Positions 1 through 5,999 of a stretch of 28,701 nucleotides of DNA are shown here, in pieces. The first letter of the stretch is position 1; each line of letters begins with the position of its first letter. Made by a program: the position numbers and the translations under genes. Under the pieces are notes generated by a model that worked only from the letters and a program-made list of their open reading frames with translations, did no database searches and was not told where the DNA came from. This DNA comes from a virus. The stretch spans positions 1 to 28,701 of IMG/VR virus record IMGVR_UViG_3300031957_002655, one strand, 5' to 3'.

Positions 1-31
1 TGATCCTTTCATAGTATTGTTCACTATCCAT
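1..31 (-). CDS. Unknown protein, N-terminal fragment cut by left window edge
   Basis: An ATG at 31-29 (minus strand) overlaps the TAA stop of the preceding gene as TAATG. It is preceded by a GGGAG ribosome-binding site six bases upstream. The only readable residues are MDSEQYYERI before the window ends. The overlap and the good ribosome site make a real, translationally coupled gene likely. Its function cannot be told from ten residues. Confidence 0.55.
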   Translation of the reverse strand, partial: MDSEQYYERI

Positions 32-237
32 TAAAATCTCCCTGATTCTTGTTTTAATTGATCCCACTTTTGGGCCATTTCTTTTACAATCAGTTCTAAA
101 TCTTGGATACGTTTACGGTTTTCGTCTATAAATTTCTCGATTTCTAAATTTGTTTCTGTTTCTGTTAAACCTTTCAGCCTAGAGCGTTCATAACTTCTAC
201 TTAATTGCTTAGTTAGCCACATCCTAACGTACTTCAT
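31..237 (-). CDS. Small charged coiled-coil protein, unknown function
   Basis: This 68-residue protein is rich in Glu, Lys and Arg. It begins with a basic helix (about residues 1-25, several Arg) followed by a heptad-like stretch from about residue 28 to 62, so a coiled coil is likely. No signal peptide or membrane segment is present. The start at 237 lies 14 bases inside the end of the small terminase gene and has GGAG nine bases upstream. The next gene downstream starts on its stop codon. The tight packing suggests a role connected with packaging or early expression, but no family was recognised. Confidence 0.6.
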   Translation of the reverse strand: MKYVRMWLTKQLSRSYERSRLKGLTETETNLEIEKFIDENRKRIQDLELIVKEMAQKWDQLKQESGRF

Positions 238-760
238 CGCTTTTAACTCCTAGCTCTATTTCAACACCATTTCTTTTTTTAATAACGTAAGGTTTAACGT
301 TAACGGATACTTCATTGTCTTTATGCATTTGTAAGATTTTAGATAATAAGTCTAGGGCCCTTGTTTTGTCATGTAATTTCACTTTAGCATTCACCGATTT
401 ATCGGTTTCATTTACTGTAAATTCAGATATGGCCCTTTTGGCCGATTCTGAAACTGTGCTAAAGTCTTTAATCTCAAAACCACTCGGACCAAATCTACCT
501 AGATCTTCAAGGTTGGAAAAAGCCACTGAACATATTTCTTCTACAATACGCTCTTTTAAAGCCATTTTTGTGTCAGCAAATGCCTTTGCTCTAGCTTCGA
601 TTTCTTTTTTTATATGTGGTTTTTTCAATAGCTGATAGCCATACATCGCTGGATTAGCCTTGAATCCTGCCTCTTCTGCTGCTCTTTTAGCATTGAAGTG
701 AACCATATAACTCTCTACAAATGCCGCTTGCTGAGCGGTAAATTTGCTTACATTTCCCAT
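224..760 (-). CDS. terS: Terminase small subunit
   Basis: The protein (178 aa) resembles the Terminase_2 family of small terminase subunits, which recognise the packaging site and regulate the large subunit's ATPase. The N-terminus holds the typical helix-turn-helix layout: FTAQQAAFVESYMVHFNAKR, then an Ala/Glu-rich helix with the AGFKANPAMYGYQLLKKP pattern (about residues 8-48). The remainder is a charged helical region for oligomerisation and a basic C-terminal tail with IKKRNG. A weak AGG lies seven bases before the ATG at 760. The stop is TAG. The gene sits about 26 kb from the large subunit at the other end of the window. If the genome is circular or permuted, the two could be closer than they look. 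Confidence 0.85.
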   Translation of the reverse strand: MGNVSKFTAQQAAFVESYMVHFNAKRAAEEAGFKANPAMYGYQLLKKPHIKKEIEARAKAFADTKMALKERIVEEICSVAFSNLEDLGRFGPSGFEIKDFSTVSESAKRAISEFTVNETDKSVNAKVKLHDKTRALDLLSKILQMHKDNEVSVNVKPYVIKKRNGVEIELGVKSDEVR

Positions 761-820
761 AAAACTACCTATATGATTGAATGCCCATTACTAATCATTG
801 GTTTTTACCTAATTTTTATC

Positions 821-1237
821 TTAATTATAAATGTAAACGTAGCAATCAAAGTCCTCAACCGCACCTTCTGCTTTTTGTGCTTCTACTTTGAATACGTGCC
901 TATCGTCAAAGCCTAAAAAATCGCAAACTGTGTCTTCTGCTGGTTTGATTCTATTTGATACGTCTAATTTTTTGGGTGTGTTTGATTTTTTTACATATAG
1001 TCGTTTTGAAGGAAATCTAAATATAAACTTTAAATGAACCTTAGCCCCTAATAAATTGTGTTCGATTTCCTCTCTCACTTCAACCAAATGGGGCCTATTG
1101 AGAACAGCCCACATCATTGCTGAGGCCTTGAACTTTTTCAAAGCTTGACTTGATACCCGTTTACGACCAACTGTTGCATAACATTGATTAACAGACGGTG
1201 GCATGGGCATTTTTTCCAGCTTCCCTAGAAGGATCAT
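821..1237 (-). CDS. rusA: RusA-like Holliday junction resolvase
   Basis: This 138-residue protein fits the RusA family of dimeric endonucleases, which cut Holliday junctions during phage recombination and packaging. The N-terminal strand ends in MPPSVNQCY (about residues 12-20), the usual RusA opening. The catalytic block KKLDVSNRIKPAEDTVCDFL followed by GFDDRHV and a conserved VEAQK (about residues 88-124) carries the acidic residues expected at the active site (Asp in LDVSN, Asp-Asp in FDDR). Length is normal for the family (about 120-140 aa). The start at 1237 keeps the full first beta strand; an internal ATG at codon 10 is possible. The gene is divergent from the replication module. Confidence 0.85.
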   Translation of the reverse strand: MILLGKLEKMPMPPSVNQCYATVGRKRVSSQALKKFKASAMMWAVLNRPHLVEVREEIEHNLLGAKVHLKFIFRFPSKRLYVKKSNTPKKLDVSNRIKPAEDTVCDFLGFDDRHVFKVEAQKAEGAVEDFDCYVYIYN

Positions 1238-1319
1238 GGTGGTATATAGCCCATAGAAGGATTGGCCCTTGCGCTAACAAGGGCACTCACTCACTCATCA
1301 CTAGTATAGCGGATTTGCA
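1238..1319. promoter_or_regulatory. Divergent intergenic region with a 7-bp inverted repeat
   Basis: The short space between the divergently transcribed resolvase and replication initiator must hold start signals for at least one direction. It contains a perfect inverted repeat, GCCCTTG at 1265-1271 and CAAGGGC at 1278-1284, with six bases between the arms. A run of CACT/CTCA repeats follows at about 1285-1297. No U-tract follows the hairpin on either strand, so it does not look like a terminator and is better read as an operator or leader hairpin. A TATAGC-like -10 element near 1305 is only suggestive. Confidence 0.4.
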
Positions 1320-2177
1320 ATGAAACATGAAATAACTAAGATTTTCAACCTCTTTGAGGGTGATATTACAAGCGCGGCAATGTATGTTCATTTAATCACC
1401 CTTCTCAATGCTAATGCGCGAATGCGCATTTCTCTGTCTGAGGTTTCCAAAAAGACAGGGTTTAGTCGCCAAAAAGTTAGGTCAATATTGTCCCGCCTTC
1501 AAGAAATTGGTGTCGCCAAAGTTTTTTTTCTACCTGGAATAGGTGCCGAAATCGAGTTAGACCATGGGTTACTTGTTCAATTTGTTACAGGTGCTATAAC
1601 ATTTCTTACCGGACCTGTTCAATTTCTTACCGGACCTGTAAAGAATATTACCGGACCTGTTCAAAATGTTACAGGTTTGACAAGTATGTCAGTTTCGAGC
1701 ATACCTAAGTTAATACCTTTAGTTAATTCCTCCTCCATAAGCCCAACGACTAAAACAACGGCTAAGTTAGAGACTAAAACAAAGTCTAAGACTAAGTCAC
1801 GGCGGAAGATGAAACCTAGATCAATCCCCCCAGAAGTTAAAGAGCTAGCCAAGGAATGGTATGACTGGGCACTCACCAAAGGCACCACCAGCCGGTACAA
1901 CCTAGAAAAGTTTGAAGACGCTATCCTAGCCATGACCAAGGGCACCCAGAAGACCTTCGAAGACATCAGGAATATGTTTGAATTTATTAAGTCAGACGAG
2001 AAGGATGAAGGCTTTTGCTACGCTGAAAACTTCATTTCACCTTGTACCTGGAAGAAGGAATGGGCCAATGGCTTAAGCAAGATGGACAACGCATTCAAAG
2101 AAATGAAAAGACGTAAATTTCAGTCTGAAAATGAGAAACCAAAGATTACCCAGGAGAATATCTCTAATTTCTTTTGA
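1320..2177 (+). CDS. Winged-helix replication initiator (lambda O-like role)
   Basis: This 285-residue protein has an N-terminal winged-helix domain: MYVHLITLLNANARMRISLS, then EVSKKTGFSRQKVRSILSRL as the helix-turn-helix (about residues 21-64) and a wing. Residues 89-120 are a repeat (TGPV and variants) encoded by five DNA iterons. A Ser/Thr/Lys-rich linker (about 125-165) follows, then a helical C-terminal domain (about 168-285). The next gene is a DnaC-type helicase loader. That order, with iterons inside the initiator gene, matches lambda O and P. The likely job is to bind the iterons, open the origin and hand the host helicase to the loader. No sequence family beyond winged helix was recognised. 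The ribosome site is weak. Confidence 0.75.
   Translation: MKHEITKIFNLFEGDITSAAMYVHLITLLNANARMRISLSEVSKKTGFSRQKVRSILSRLQEIGVAKVFFLPGIGAEIELDHGLLVQFVTGAITFLTGPVQFLTGPVKNITGPVQNVTGLTSMSVSSIPKLIPLVNSSSISPTTKTTAKLETKTKSKTKSRRKMKPRSIPPEVKELAKEWYDWALTKGTTSRYNLEKFEDAILAMTKGTQKTFEDIRNMFEFIKSDEKDEGFCYAENFISPCTWKKEWANGLSKMDNAFKEMKRRKFQSENEKPKITQENISNFF
1585..1681 (+). repeat. Five iterons at 21-bp spacing: putative replication origin
   Basis: Cores start at 1585, 1606, 1627, 1648 and 1669, exactly 21 bp apart, or two helical turns. The middle three are identical, TTACCGGACCTGT. The outer two are shorter, degenerate TTACAGGT units. The repeats lie inside the initiator gene and follow its winged-helix coding part. 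Downstream (about 1690-1800) the top strand is rich in A and purines (repeated CTAAAAC and CTAAG units), as expected for a melting region beside iterons. This parallels the lambda origin, where iterons lie inside gene O. Origin function is inferred. Confidence 0.7.
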
Positions 2178-2268
2178 TTGAATCATCGAACGGAATAGTT
2201 TAATGGAAGGAGAATCAGGGGGCTGCCACACCCCCAAACAAGTAACCCCATTGCCAAGGAGTATCTCG

Positions 2269-3072
2269 ATGAGTGATACATATGACCCCGTGCGCCCCGA
2301 GTCAAGCGGAAAAAAGCCAACCAGAAGTTTATTAGACTGCTTGAAAGATCTACCTGATTCAGATACTAGTCCAGAAATTGAAAAAGCCCGGAAGGCACGT
2401 ATTGACGAGGACAACCGGCGTTTAGACGAAGAAATGAGGCAAAGACATAAGCTTATGGCATTTAGATCAAACACAGGTTTAACGGAAAAAGATCAAGAAA
2501 AAGGCTTTAATAACATTGTTGTGACTTCTCCTGAAATGCAAGCGGCAGTGGACTTTGCCAGCGTCTGGGATCCAACTTGCAACTTTGGTCTGTTTATCTA
2601 TGGAATGCCAGGAAACGGCAAGACTCATCTTATGAAAGCCGTAGCCATTGCTAATGCCACTTCTAAGTACCAGTTTAGGTTTAGAACTGTGTCCGATGTT
2701 ATGGACCAACTAAAGGATTGGGAAAACCGAGAGTTATACCACGAGCAACTAACCGCACCCGATGCCCTTATCCTCGACGATCTTGGCACTGAAAAGGCCT
2801 CGGAATACGAACAGAACCAATTGTTTAGGATTCTGGAACATAGAAAAGAACTTGGTAAGCATATCTTTATGACCTCTAACAAGAGAATGGACGAATTACA
2901 AAAACAATACCACCCTAGGATTTTTTCTAGGCTTGGTGAACTTATGGCCTTTTACGAGAACCTAGCACCGTCATACCGAGTCTACCTTAACCGGCAACAC
3001 GCTCAAGAAATGCAACGGCGGATACAGGAACTTAAGCAAAAACGTGGTCAAGATGAAGATCAAAAATCGTGA
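2269..3072 (+). CDS. DnaC-like AAA+ helicase loader
   Basis: This is an AAA+ ATPase of the DnaC/IstB type that loads the replicative helicase. From the start at 2269 it has 267 residues. Walker A is GMPGNGKTHL (about 112-121), Walker B is ALILDDLG (about 166-173), sensor 1 is FMTSN (about 200-204), and an arginine-finger-like RIFSRLGE follows (about 217-224). The N-terminal 80 residues are charged and helical, the usual helicase-binding part. The upstream ATG at 2203 has no ribosome site, whereas AAGGAG lies seven bases before 2269, so the later start is preferred. The pairing with the upstream initiator gives a lambda O/P-like module. No helicase gene is seen, so the host helicase is probably recruited. 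Confidence 0.88.
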   Translation: MSDTYDPVRPESSGKKPTRSLLDCLKDLPDSDTSPEIEKARKARIDEDNRRLDEEMRQRHKLMAFRSNTGLTEKDQEKGFNNIVVTSPEMQAAVDFASVWDPTCNFGLFIYGMPGNGKTHLMKAVAIANATSKYQFRFRTVSDVMDQLKDWENRELYHEQLTAPDALILDDLGTEKASEYEQNQLFRILEHRKELGKHIFMTSNKRMDELQKQYHPRIFSRLGELMAFYENLAPSYRVYLNRQHAQEMQRRIQELKQKRGQDEDQKS

Positions 3073-3095
3073 ATTAAATACGGGGGTTTGGGGCT

Positions 3096-3257
3096 ATGGA
3101 GAAAAAGATCATAAGTCTTTCTGAGGAAAGAGAAAAACGCGAAAAGGCTAGAAAAAGATTGGTCATGCCTACCAAAAACTTGGCCGATTACTTGACGTTT
3201 AAGCAGATAAGCCGAGAGGTTAAGCGGGGAAAGGCGTTGATAGCTAAAGGATATTAG
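3096..3257 (+). CDS. Small basic protein of unknown function
   Basis: An open frame of 53 residues starts at ATG 3096, 23 bases after the helicase loader, in the same direction. It is Lys/Glu/Arg-rich and helical (MEKKIISLSEEREKREKARK, then a region containing LADYLTFKQISREV). A purine stretch rich in G precedes the start but is not a clean Shine-Dalgarno. The TAG stop at 3255-3257 overlaps the TAA stop of the convergent gene on the other strand. The QISREVKRGKALIAKG pattern recalls a DNA-binding helix, but this is weak. No family was recognised. Confidence 0.5.
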   Translation: MEKKIISLSEEREKREKARKRLVMPTKNLADYLTFKQISREVKRGKALIAKGY

Positions 3258-3541
3258 GTACAGACCCCATAGAGTGAGCCCCCTGTTCTTAGGCATTTGC
3301 CACTGAAGCCACATTGAATATCATAACTACAGCTTTGACCCTTCTTATCAAGATTCCACTTAGGCTTATAAGGATCTCGATCTTTGGGTGGGTCAGGTGT
3401 ATATCGATTACCTACACAAACCCCCTTAAGATCGTAACCAGTTTTGACACATTTGGAGCCAATGTCACAATCAATGTCAAAGTTACAAGCCAATGCTTTC
3501 GGGCCTAAGAATAGCCCTATGATTAAAACTAGATACTTCAT
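3254..3541 (-). CDS. Secreted Cys-rich protein with two Cys-motif repeats
   Basis: From ATG 3541 (GGAGG upstream) the product has 95 residues. It opens with a classical signal peptide, MKYLVLIIGLFLGPKALA, ending near residue 18. The mature part carries two copies of one Cys module: CNFDIDCDIGSKCVKTG... ending GVC near the N-terminus, and CSYDIQCGFSGKCLRTGG... ending GVC at the C-terminus. A Pro/Asp-rich linker joins them. Each module has four Cys, suggesting disulfides in the periplasm or outside the cell. It is the last gene of the regulator-led minus-strand operon. A role at the cell envelope, such as superinfection exclusion or lysogenic conversion, is an inference. An upstream GTG/ATG frame extension to 3565 lacks a ribosome site. 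Confidence 0.65.
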   Translation of the reverse strand: MKYLVLIIGLFLGPKALACNFDIDCDIGSKCVKTGYDLKGVCVGNRYTPDPPKDRDPYKPKWNLDKKGQSCSYDIQCGFSGKCLRTGGSLYGVCT

Positions 3542-3551
3542 GATTACCTCC

Positions 3552-4115
3552 TTAAAAGTTCTCAAGATCTAACCATTCCGCGTCTATATCATCTTGGTCT
3601 ACTATTAAACCGTCTCTAAACGTAATCTCACACATGAACGCATTGCAAATTATTGAATCGCCAGAAAAGTCTTCCCATCGCCAGACCTCAAAAGGATCTT
3701 TTTTTGTTAATGCGTTAGGCTGACCAATTAAAGCTAAGACCTCGGCCTTGGTAGAGCCTCGACAAAGTCTGCCCGCCATGCAATTGTCTGCATTATCCCT
3801 TGGAATTTGTTCACCATTCACACCTATGATTACGTTGATATTGGTCGCGGCGTTGACTACAATGTTATTTGTCTCGTCCGAAGTCGGACCTCGTGACGAG
3901 GCATCGCCGTTTTCATCCATATCTGTGTCCTCAGTGTTTTCAGTGTTTTCAGTGGCTTGTTGCTCTTTTGGCTTCTCCTCCTCTAGAGCAACATTCTCTT
4001 CACTCTCTTGGCATTGAGTATCATAAGACTTACAGCCATCTGGTTCCTCTGGCTTGTAATCATCTGGATCAAAACCGCACCCAAACAGAAACATAATTAA
4101 AATTAAGTACTTCAT
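3552..4115 (-). CDS. Lipoprotein with BamE/SmpA-like C-terminal domain
   Basis: The N-terminus MKYLILIMFLFGCG is a lipoprotein signal with lipobox LFGC, so Cys13 would be lipidated. The +2 Gly does not favour inner-membrane retention, so outer-membrane placement is plausible. Residues about 15-95 are an acidic linker rich in Glu, Thr and Asn. The C-terminal 70 residues (GSTKAEVLALIGQPNALTKK, then a WRWED motif and ITFRDGLIV) resemble the SmpA/OmlA/BamE fold and hold two Cys pairs. AGGAGG lies eight bases upstream. The gene starts directly after the coiled-coil gene. Its leader nearly copies that of the next secreted protein. The function is unknown. Confidence 0.7.
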   Translation of the reverse strand: MKYLILIMFLFGCGFDPDDYKPEEPDGCKSYDTQCQESEENVALEEEKPKEQQATENTENTEDTDMDENGDASSRGPTSDETNNIVVNAATNINVIIGVNGEQIPRDNADNCMAGRLCRGSTKAEVLALIGQPNALTKKDPFEVWRWEDFSGDSIICNAFMCEITFRDGLIVDQDDIDAEWLDLENF

Positions 4116-4117
4116 GA

Positions 4118-4390
4118 CTAGGCCCTCCTCTGAGCTTTAAGCGTTTGGTAAACATAAGTTCCTAAGAGCTGTTCATAAACTTCGGGATAGTTAAGATGAA
4201 GTGTATCCAGATCAACTTTTTCCCTTTCGTTCTCAAATAATGCCATAAACACGTCTCCGTATTTCTTTTGAGTTTTATTGTACTTATTAAGGTCTTCAAC
4301 AAAGTACTCCCTTAATAGTTTTTCTCTCCGTTTCAACTGATTGATTTGTTCTCTGACTTCAACAAACTCTTTTGCTAATTTGCTTTTCAT
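4118..4390 (-). CDS. Coiled-coil protein of unknown function
   Basis: This 90-residue protein begins with a long charged helix (MKSKLAKEFVEVREQINQLK and on to about residue 40), followed by a mixed region rich in Tyr. The ATG overlaps the stop of the upstream HTH protein as ATGA, and the GGAGGAGAGG ribosome site lies inside that gene, so translation is coupled. No membrane segment or known motif is visible. Its place between two small DNA-binding proteins and two envelope proteins suggests early expression. Confidence 0.6.
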   Translation of the reverse strand: MKSKLAKEFVEVREQINQLKRREKLLREYFVEDLNKYNKTQKKYGDVFMALFENEREKVDLDTLHLNYPEVYEQLLGTYVYQTLKAQRRA

Positions 4391-4566
4391 CCTCTCCTCC
4401 TTTCCTGGGCCTTAACCCATTCTTGAATTGTCTCTTTTATGTATCGAATACTCCCCCCTATCTTGACATAGGGTGGACCGTTTCCTTCTTTCCTCAGCTT
4501 AGCCAACGTATAAGGTGATACCTTTAGTATTTCAGCGGCCTCTTTTTCGGTTAAATATTCAGGCAA
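4387..4566 (-). CDS. Excisionase-like HTH_17 DNA-binding protein, TTG start
   Basis: This 59-residue protein has a clear MerR/excisionase-type fold: YLTEKEAAEILKVSPYTLAK followed by LRKEGNGPPYVKIGGSIRYI and a final helix. That is the HTH_17 pattern of a helix-turn-helix followed by a wing with a G-PP-x-KIG motif. The only start candidate in frame is TTG at 4566. A TAA lies 18 bases upstream in frame, and AGGGGAG lies eight bases before the TTG. The start overlaps the end of the preceding regulator, and its own stop overlaps the next ATG. It probably acts as a transcription regulator or recombination factor; no integrase is in view. Confidence 0.75.
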   Translation of the reverse strand: MPEYLTEKEAAEILKVSPYTLAKLRKEGNGPPYVKIGGSIRYIKETIQEWVKAQERRRG

Positions 4567-4912
4567 CTTTCTTTCTCCCCTTTAAAATCATAATAAATAG
4601 GTTTTTGGCTGGGCTAATAACTATAGAATATCGTCTAAAATCAAAGCGTTTAGTACCTGTTACAGCCATAATCTCTGTTCTAGTTACTCCAATTAGATTT
4701 GCGGCCTCTTTAGCTGTTAACAATAGATTAGTCTTAGCCATCCATCTTAAAACTAAAGTCTTATTGTAACGGAAGTGCGAAACACCATTTTTGTCTATCA
4801 CCTTAGAATAAGGTGGTCCTGATCGGTTCGTTACAGTCTCATTTCTAGACCTAAGAGCTTTTAATACTCCCGCTGGTATTCCGGTTAATTTAGATGTGTC
4901 TGACGTGTTCAT
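4559..4912 (-). CDS. Putative DNA-binding regulator with two excisionase-like halves
   Basis: The product is about 117 residues from ATG 4912, preceded by GGGGAGG. The N-terminal half (SKLTGIPAGVLKALRSRN, then RSGPPYSKVIDKNGVSHFRY) and the C-terminal half (LLLTAKEAANLIGVTRTEIM, then a basic strand region) each read like a small helix-turn-helix with wing, similar in plan to the HTH_17 protein encoded next. It heads the minus-strand operon and faces a 230-bp control region, so it is the likely regulator of the divergent promoters. The GTG two codons upstream is inside the ribosome site and unlikely to be the start. Confidence 0.65.
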   Translation of the reverse strand: MNTSDTSKLTGIPAGVLKALRSRNETVTNRSGPPYSKVIDKNGVSHFRYNKTLVLRWMAKTNLLLTAKEAANLIGVTRTEIMAVTGTKRFDFRRYSIVISPAKNLFIMILKGRKKVA

Positions 4913-4979
4913 AATCACCTCCCCTCAAGAAAGGGTGGGTTTTTGGTTGCGTTCGGTTACGTGACTCTGACGTGTTCAT
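4890..4979 (-). CDS. Possible 29-residue upstream ORF (leader peptide)
   Basis: The second copy of a 25-bp duplicated start region gives a full ribosome site (GGGAGG) and an ATG at 4979. The frame opened from it begins MNTSESRNRTQ and runs 29 codons to a TAA at 4892-4890. It passes over the real regulator's ribosome site and ATG in another frame. It could be a leader peptide whose translation controls the regulator, or merely the by-product of the duplication. Composition gives no support for a folded protein. Confidence 0.35.
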   Translation of the reverse strand: MNTSESRNRTQPKTHPFLRGGDYEHVRHI

Positions 4980-4990
4980 AATCACCTCCC
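4899..4990. repeat. Perfect 25-bp direct repeat of the regulator's start region
   Basis: Positions 4899-4923 and 4966-4990 are identical and 67 bp apart. Each copy holds the ribosome-binding site, the ATG and the first four codons (MNTS) of the minus-strand regulator gene. The offset of 67 is not a multiple of three, so the two starts open different frames. Confidence 0.9.
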
Positions 4991-5148
4991 GCCGCCTTAT
5001 ATATGTCTTAACGGCATTCGGCTATAAATATTTAGCGATTTCTAGATATTTGTTGTATTACACCGGTTTTAATGGGTTATTTTTGTCATTTTTCTAGTTT
5101 AGATTTTGGTGATAAAATCCTCATATTATCACCACGAAAGGCTAAGAA
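4991..5148. promoter_or_regulatory. Divergent control region with 9-bp inverted repeat
   Basis: This AT-rich space separates the minus-strand regulator operon from the plus-strand operon beginning at 5149. A perfect 9-bp inverted repeat, TGGTGATAA at 5107-5115 and TTATCACCA at 5126-5134, sits just before the plus-strand ribosome site GAAAGG (5136-5141). It could be a repressor operator or an mRNA hairpin controlling ribosome access. A TATATA stretch near 4998-5003 could be a minus-strand -10 element. TTGTCA at 5083-5088 is a possible plus-strand -35, but no well-spaced partner is seen. Confidence 0.5.
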
Positions 5149-5475
5149 ATGGATATTAAAGAAACTAAAGAACTTGTCGGATTTGGTTTACACCTAGCTT
5201 CTGCTATTAAAGATGCTATGGATGATGGAAAGATGAATATCTTGGATTTTCCCAAATTCTTTAAAGTACTTAAAAAGCTCAAGCCAGCTTTAGACGGAAT
5301 TGAGATGATTCCATCCGAGTTAAAAGACTTGGATGATGCTGAAAAGGCTGAGTTGATGGCCGCATTTCAAGACAAATTTGATATTGGCAACGCTGATCTA
5401 GAAGCGAAAATTGAAATGGCTTTAGACGCCAGTCTTAGCTTGCTGCGTTTGGTGTTGGATTTTAAAAAAAAGTGA
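5149..5475 (+). CDS. Small acidic helical protein of unknown function
   Basis: This 108-residue, mostly helical and acidic protein opens MDIKETKELVGFGLHLASAI. It has a middle motif in which DGKMNILDFPKFFKVLKKLK is followed by PALDGIEMIPSELKDLDDAE. No signal peptide and no clear membrane span are present. A GAAAGG ribosome site lies seven bases upstream, right after an inverted repeat. The stop TGA overlaps the GTG start of the lytic transglycosylase, so the two are coupled. This suggests a partner role in lysis or entry, but the function is unknown. Confidence 0.65.
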   Translation: MDIKETKELVGFGLHLASAIKDAMDDGKMNILDFPKFFKVLKKLKPALDGIEMIPSELKDLDDAEKAELMAAFQDKFDIGNADLEAKIEMALDASLSLLRLVLDFKKK

Positions 5476-5951
5476 CTTATAACTCTGACTTCGACTTCAA
5501 GGCTTTGGTCAAGCTGTCTAATTCTGACTCCGTAAAGCACAGTCTTCTTCATGCATTGGCCAGAGCCGAGTCATCTTTGAATCCTTATGCTGCACGTTTT
5601 GAACCAAATTGGTCATATCATTATAATGTTGGTTTTTGGGCCAAAAAATTAGGCATCACAAGAGCAACAGAGCACACCTTTCAAGCCACGTCTTGGGGTC
5701 TTATGCAAGTCATGGGTACAGTTGCCCGTGAACTAGGTTTTGATAGACATCTCACTGAACTAGTAAATCCTGAATATAACGTAATTATAGCTATTCGTAA
5801 GCTTGATCTACTGTTTGAAAAATACGGTAAATTAACGGACGTTATATCGGCTTATAACCAAGGCTGGCCAAAGAAAAATGCCGATGGAACATACGCAAAT
5901 CAGCGTTATGTTGATAAGGTTTTAGGATTTGTACATAGCTCTTTTCCCTGA
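5472..5951 (+). CDS. Lytic transglycosylase (SLT, GH23-like) endolysin
   Basis: This 159-residue protein has the motifs of the soluble lytic transglycosylase fold, which cleaves peptidoglycan between MurNAc and GlcNAc. ARAESSLNPYAARFE holds the catalytic Glu at about residue 33, SWGLMQVMG is the usual GLMQ motif, and AISAYNQGW-type sequence (here VISAYNQGW) is the third. There is no signal peptide, so it needs a holin or other export if it acts as endolysin. The start is a GTG at 5472 overlapping the previous stop as GTGA. It lies outside the late operon and upstream of an ssDNA-binding-like gene, which is unusual for a lysis gene. Confidence 0.85.
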   Translation: MTYNSDFDFKALVKLSNSDSVKHSLLHALARAESSLNPYAARFEPNWSYHYNVGFWAKKLGITRATEHTFQATSWGLMQVMGTVARELGFDRHLTELVNPEYNVIIAIRKLDLLFEKYGKLTDVISAYNQGWPKKNADGTYANQRYVDKVLGFVHSSFP

Positions 5952-5985
5952 TATACAAGGGTTTGCTCAATATCTTATATATCAG
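5948..5985 (+). promoter_or_regulatory. 8-bp inverted repeat directly before a ribosome site
   Basis: CTGATATA at 5948-5955 and TATATCAG at 5978-5985 are perfect inverted arms with 22 bases between. The left arm overlaps the stop codon of the transglycosylase gene. The right arm ends one base before the GAAAGGA ribosome site of the next gene. The arrangement resembles the inverted repeat before the gene at 5149. An mRNA hairpin or operator role is inferred. Confidence 0.45.
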
Positions 5986-5999
5986 AGAAAGGATAAACT

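Noticed and set aside
1285-1297. ACTC repeats in the divergent region as a CRISPR or iteron array
   Set aside because: Only three 4-bp units with no spacers; too short to be more than a simple repeat.
2203-2268. Upstream start at 2203 for the helicase loader
   Set aside because: No ribosome site and an unlikely Gly/Pro/Cys-rich N-terminus. ATG 2269 has AAGGAG at ideal spacing.
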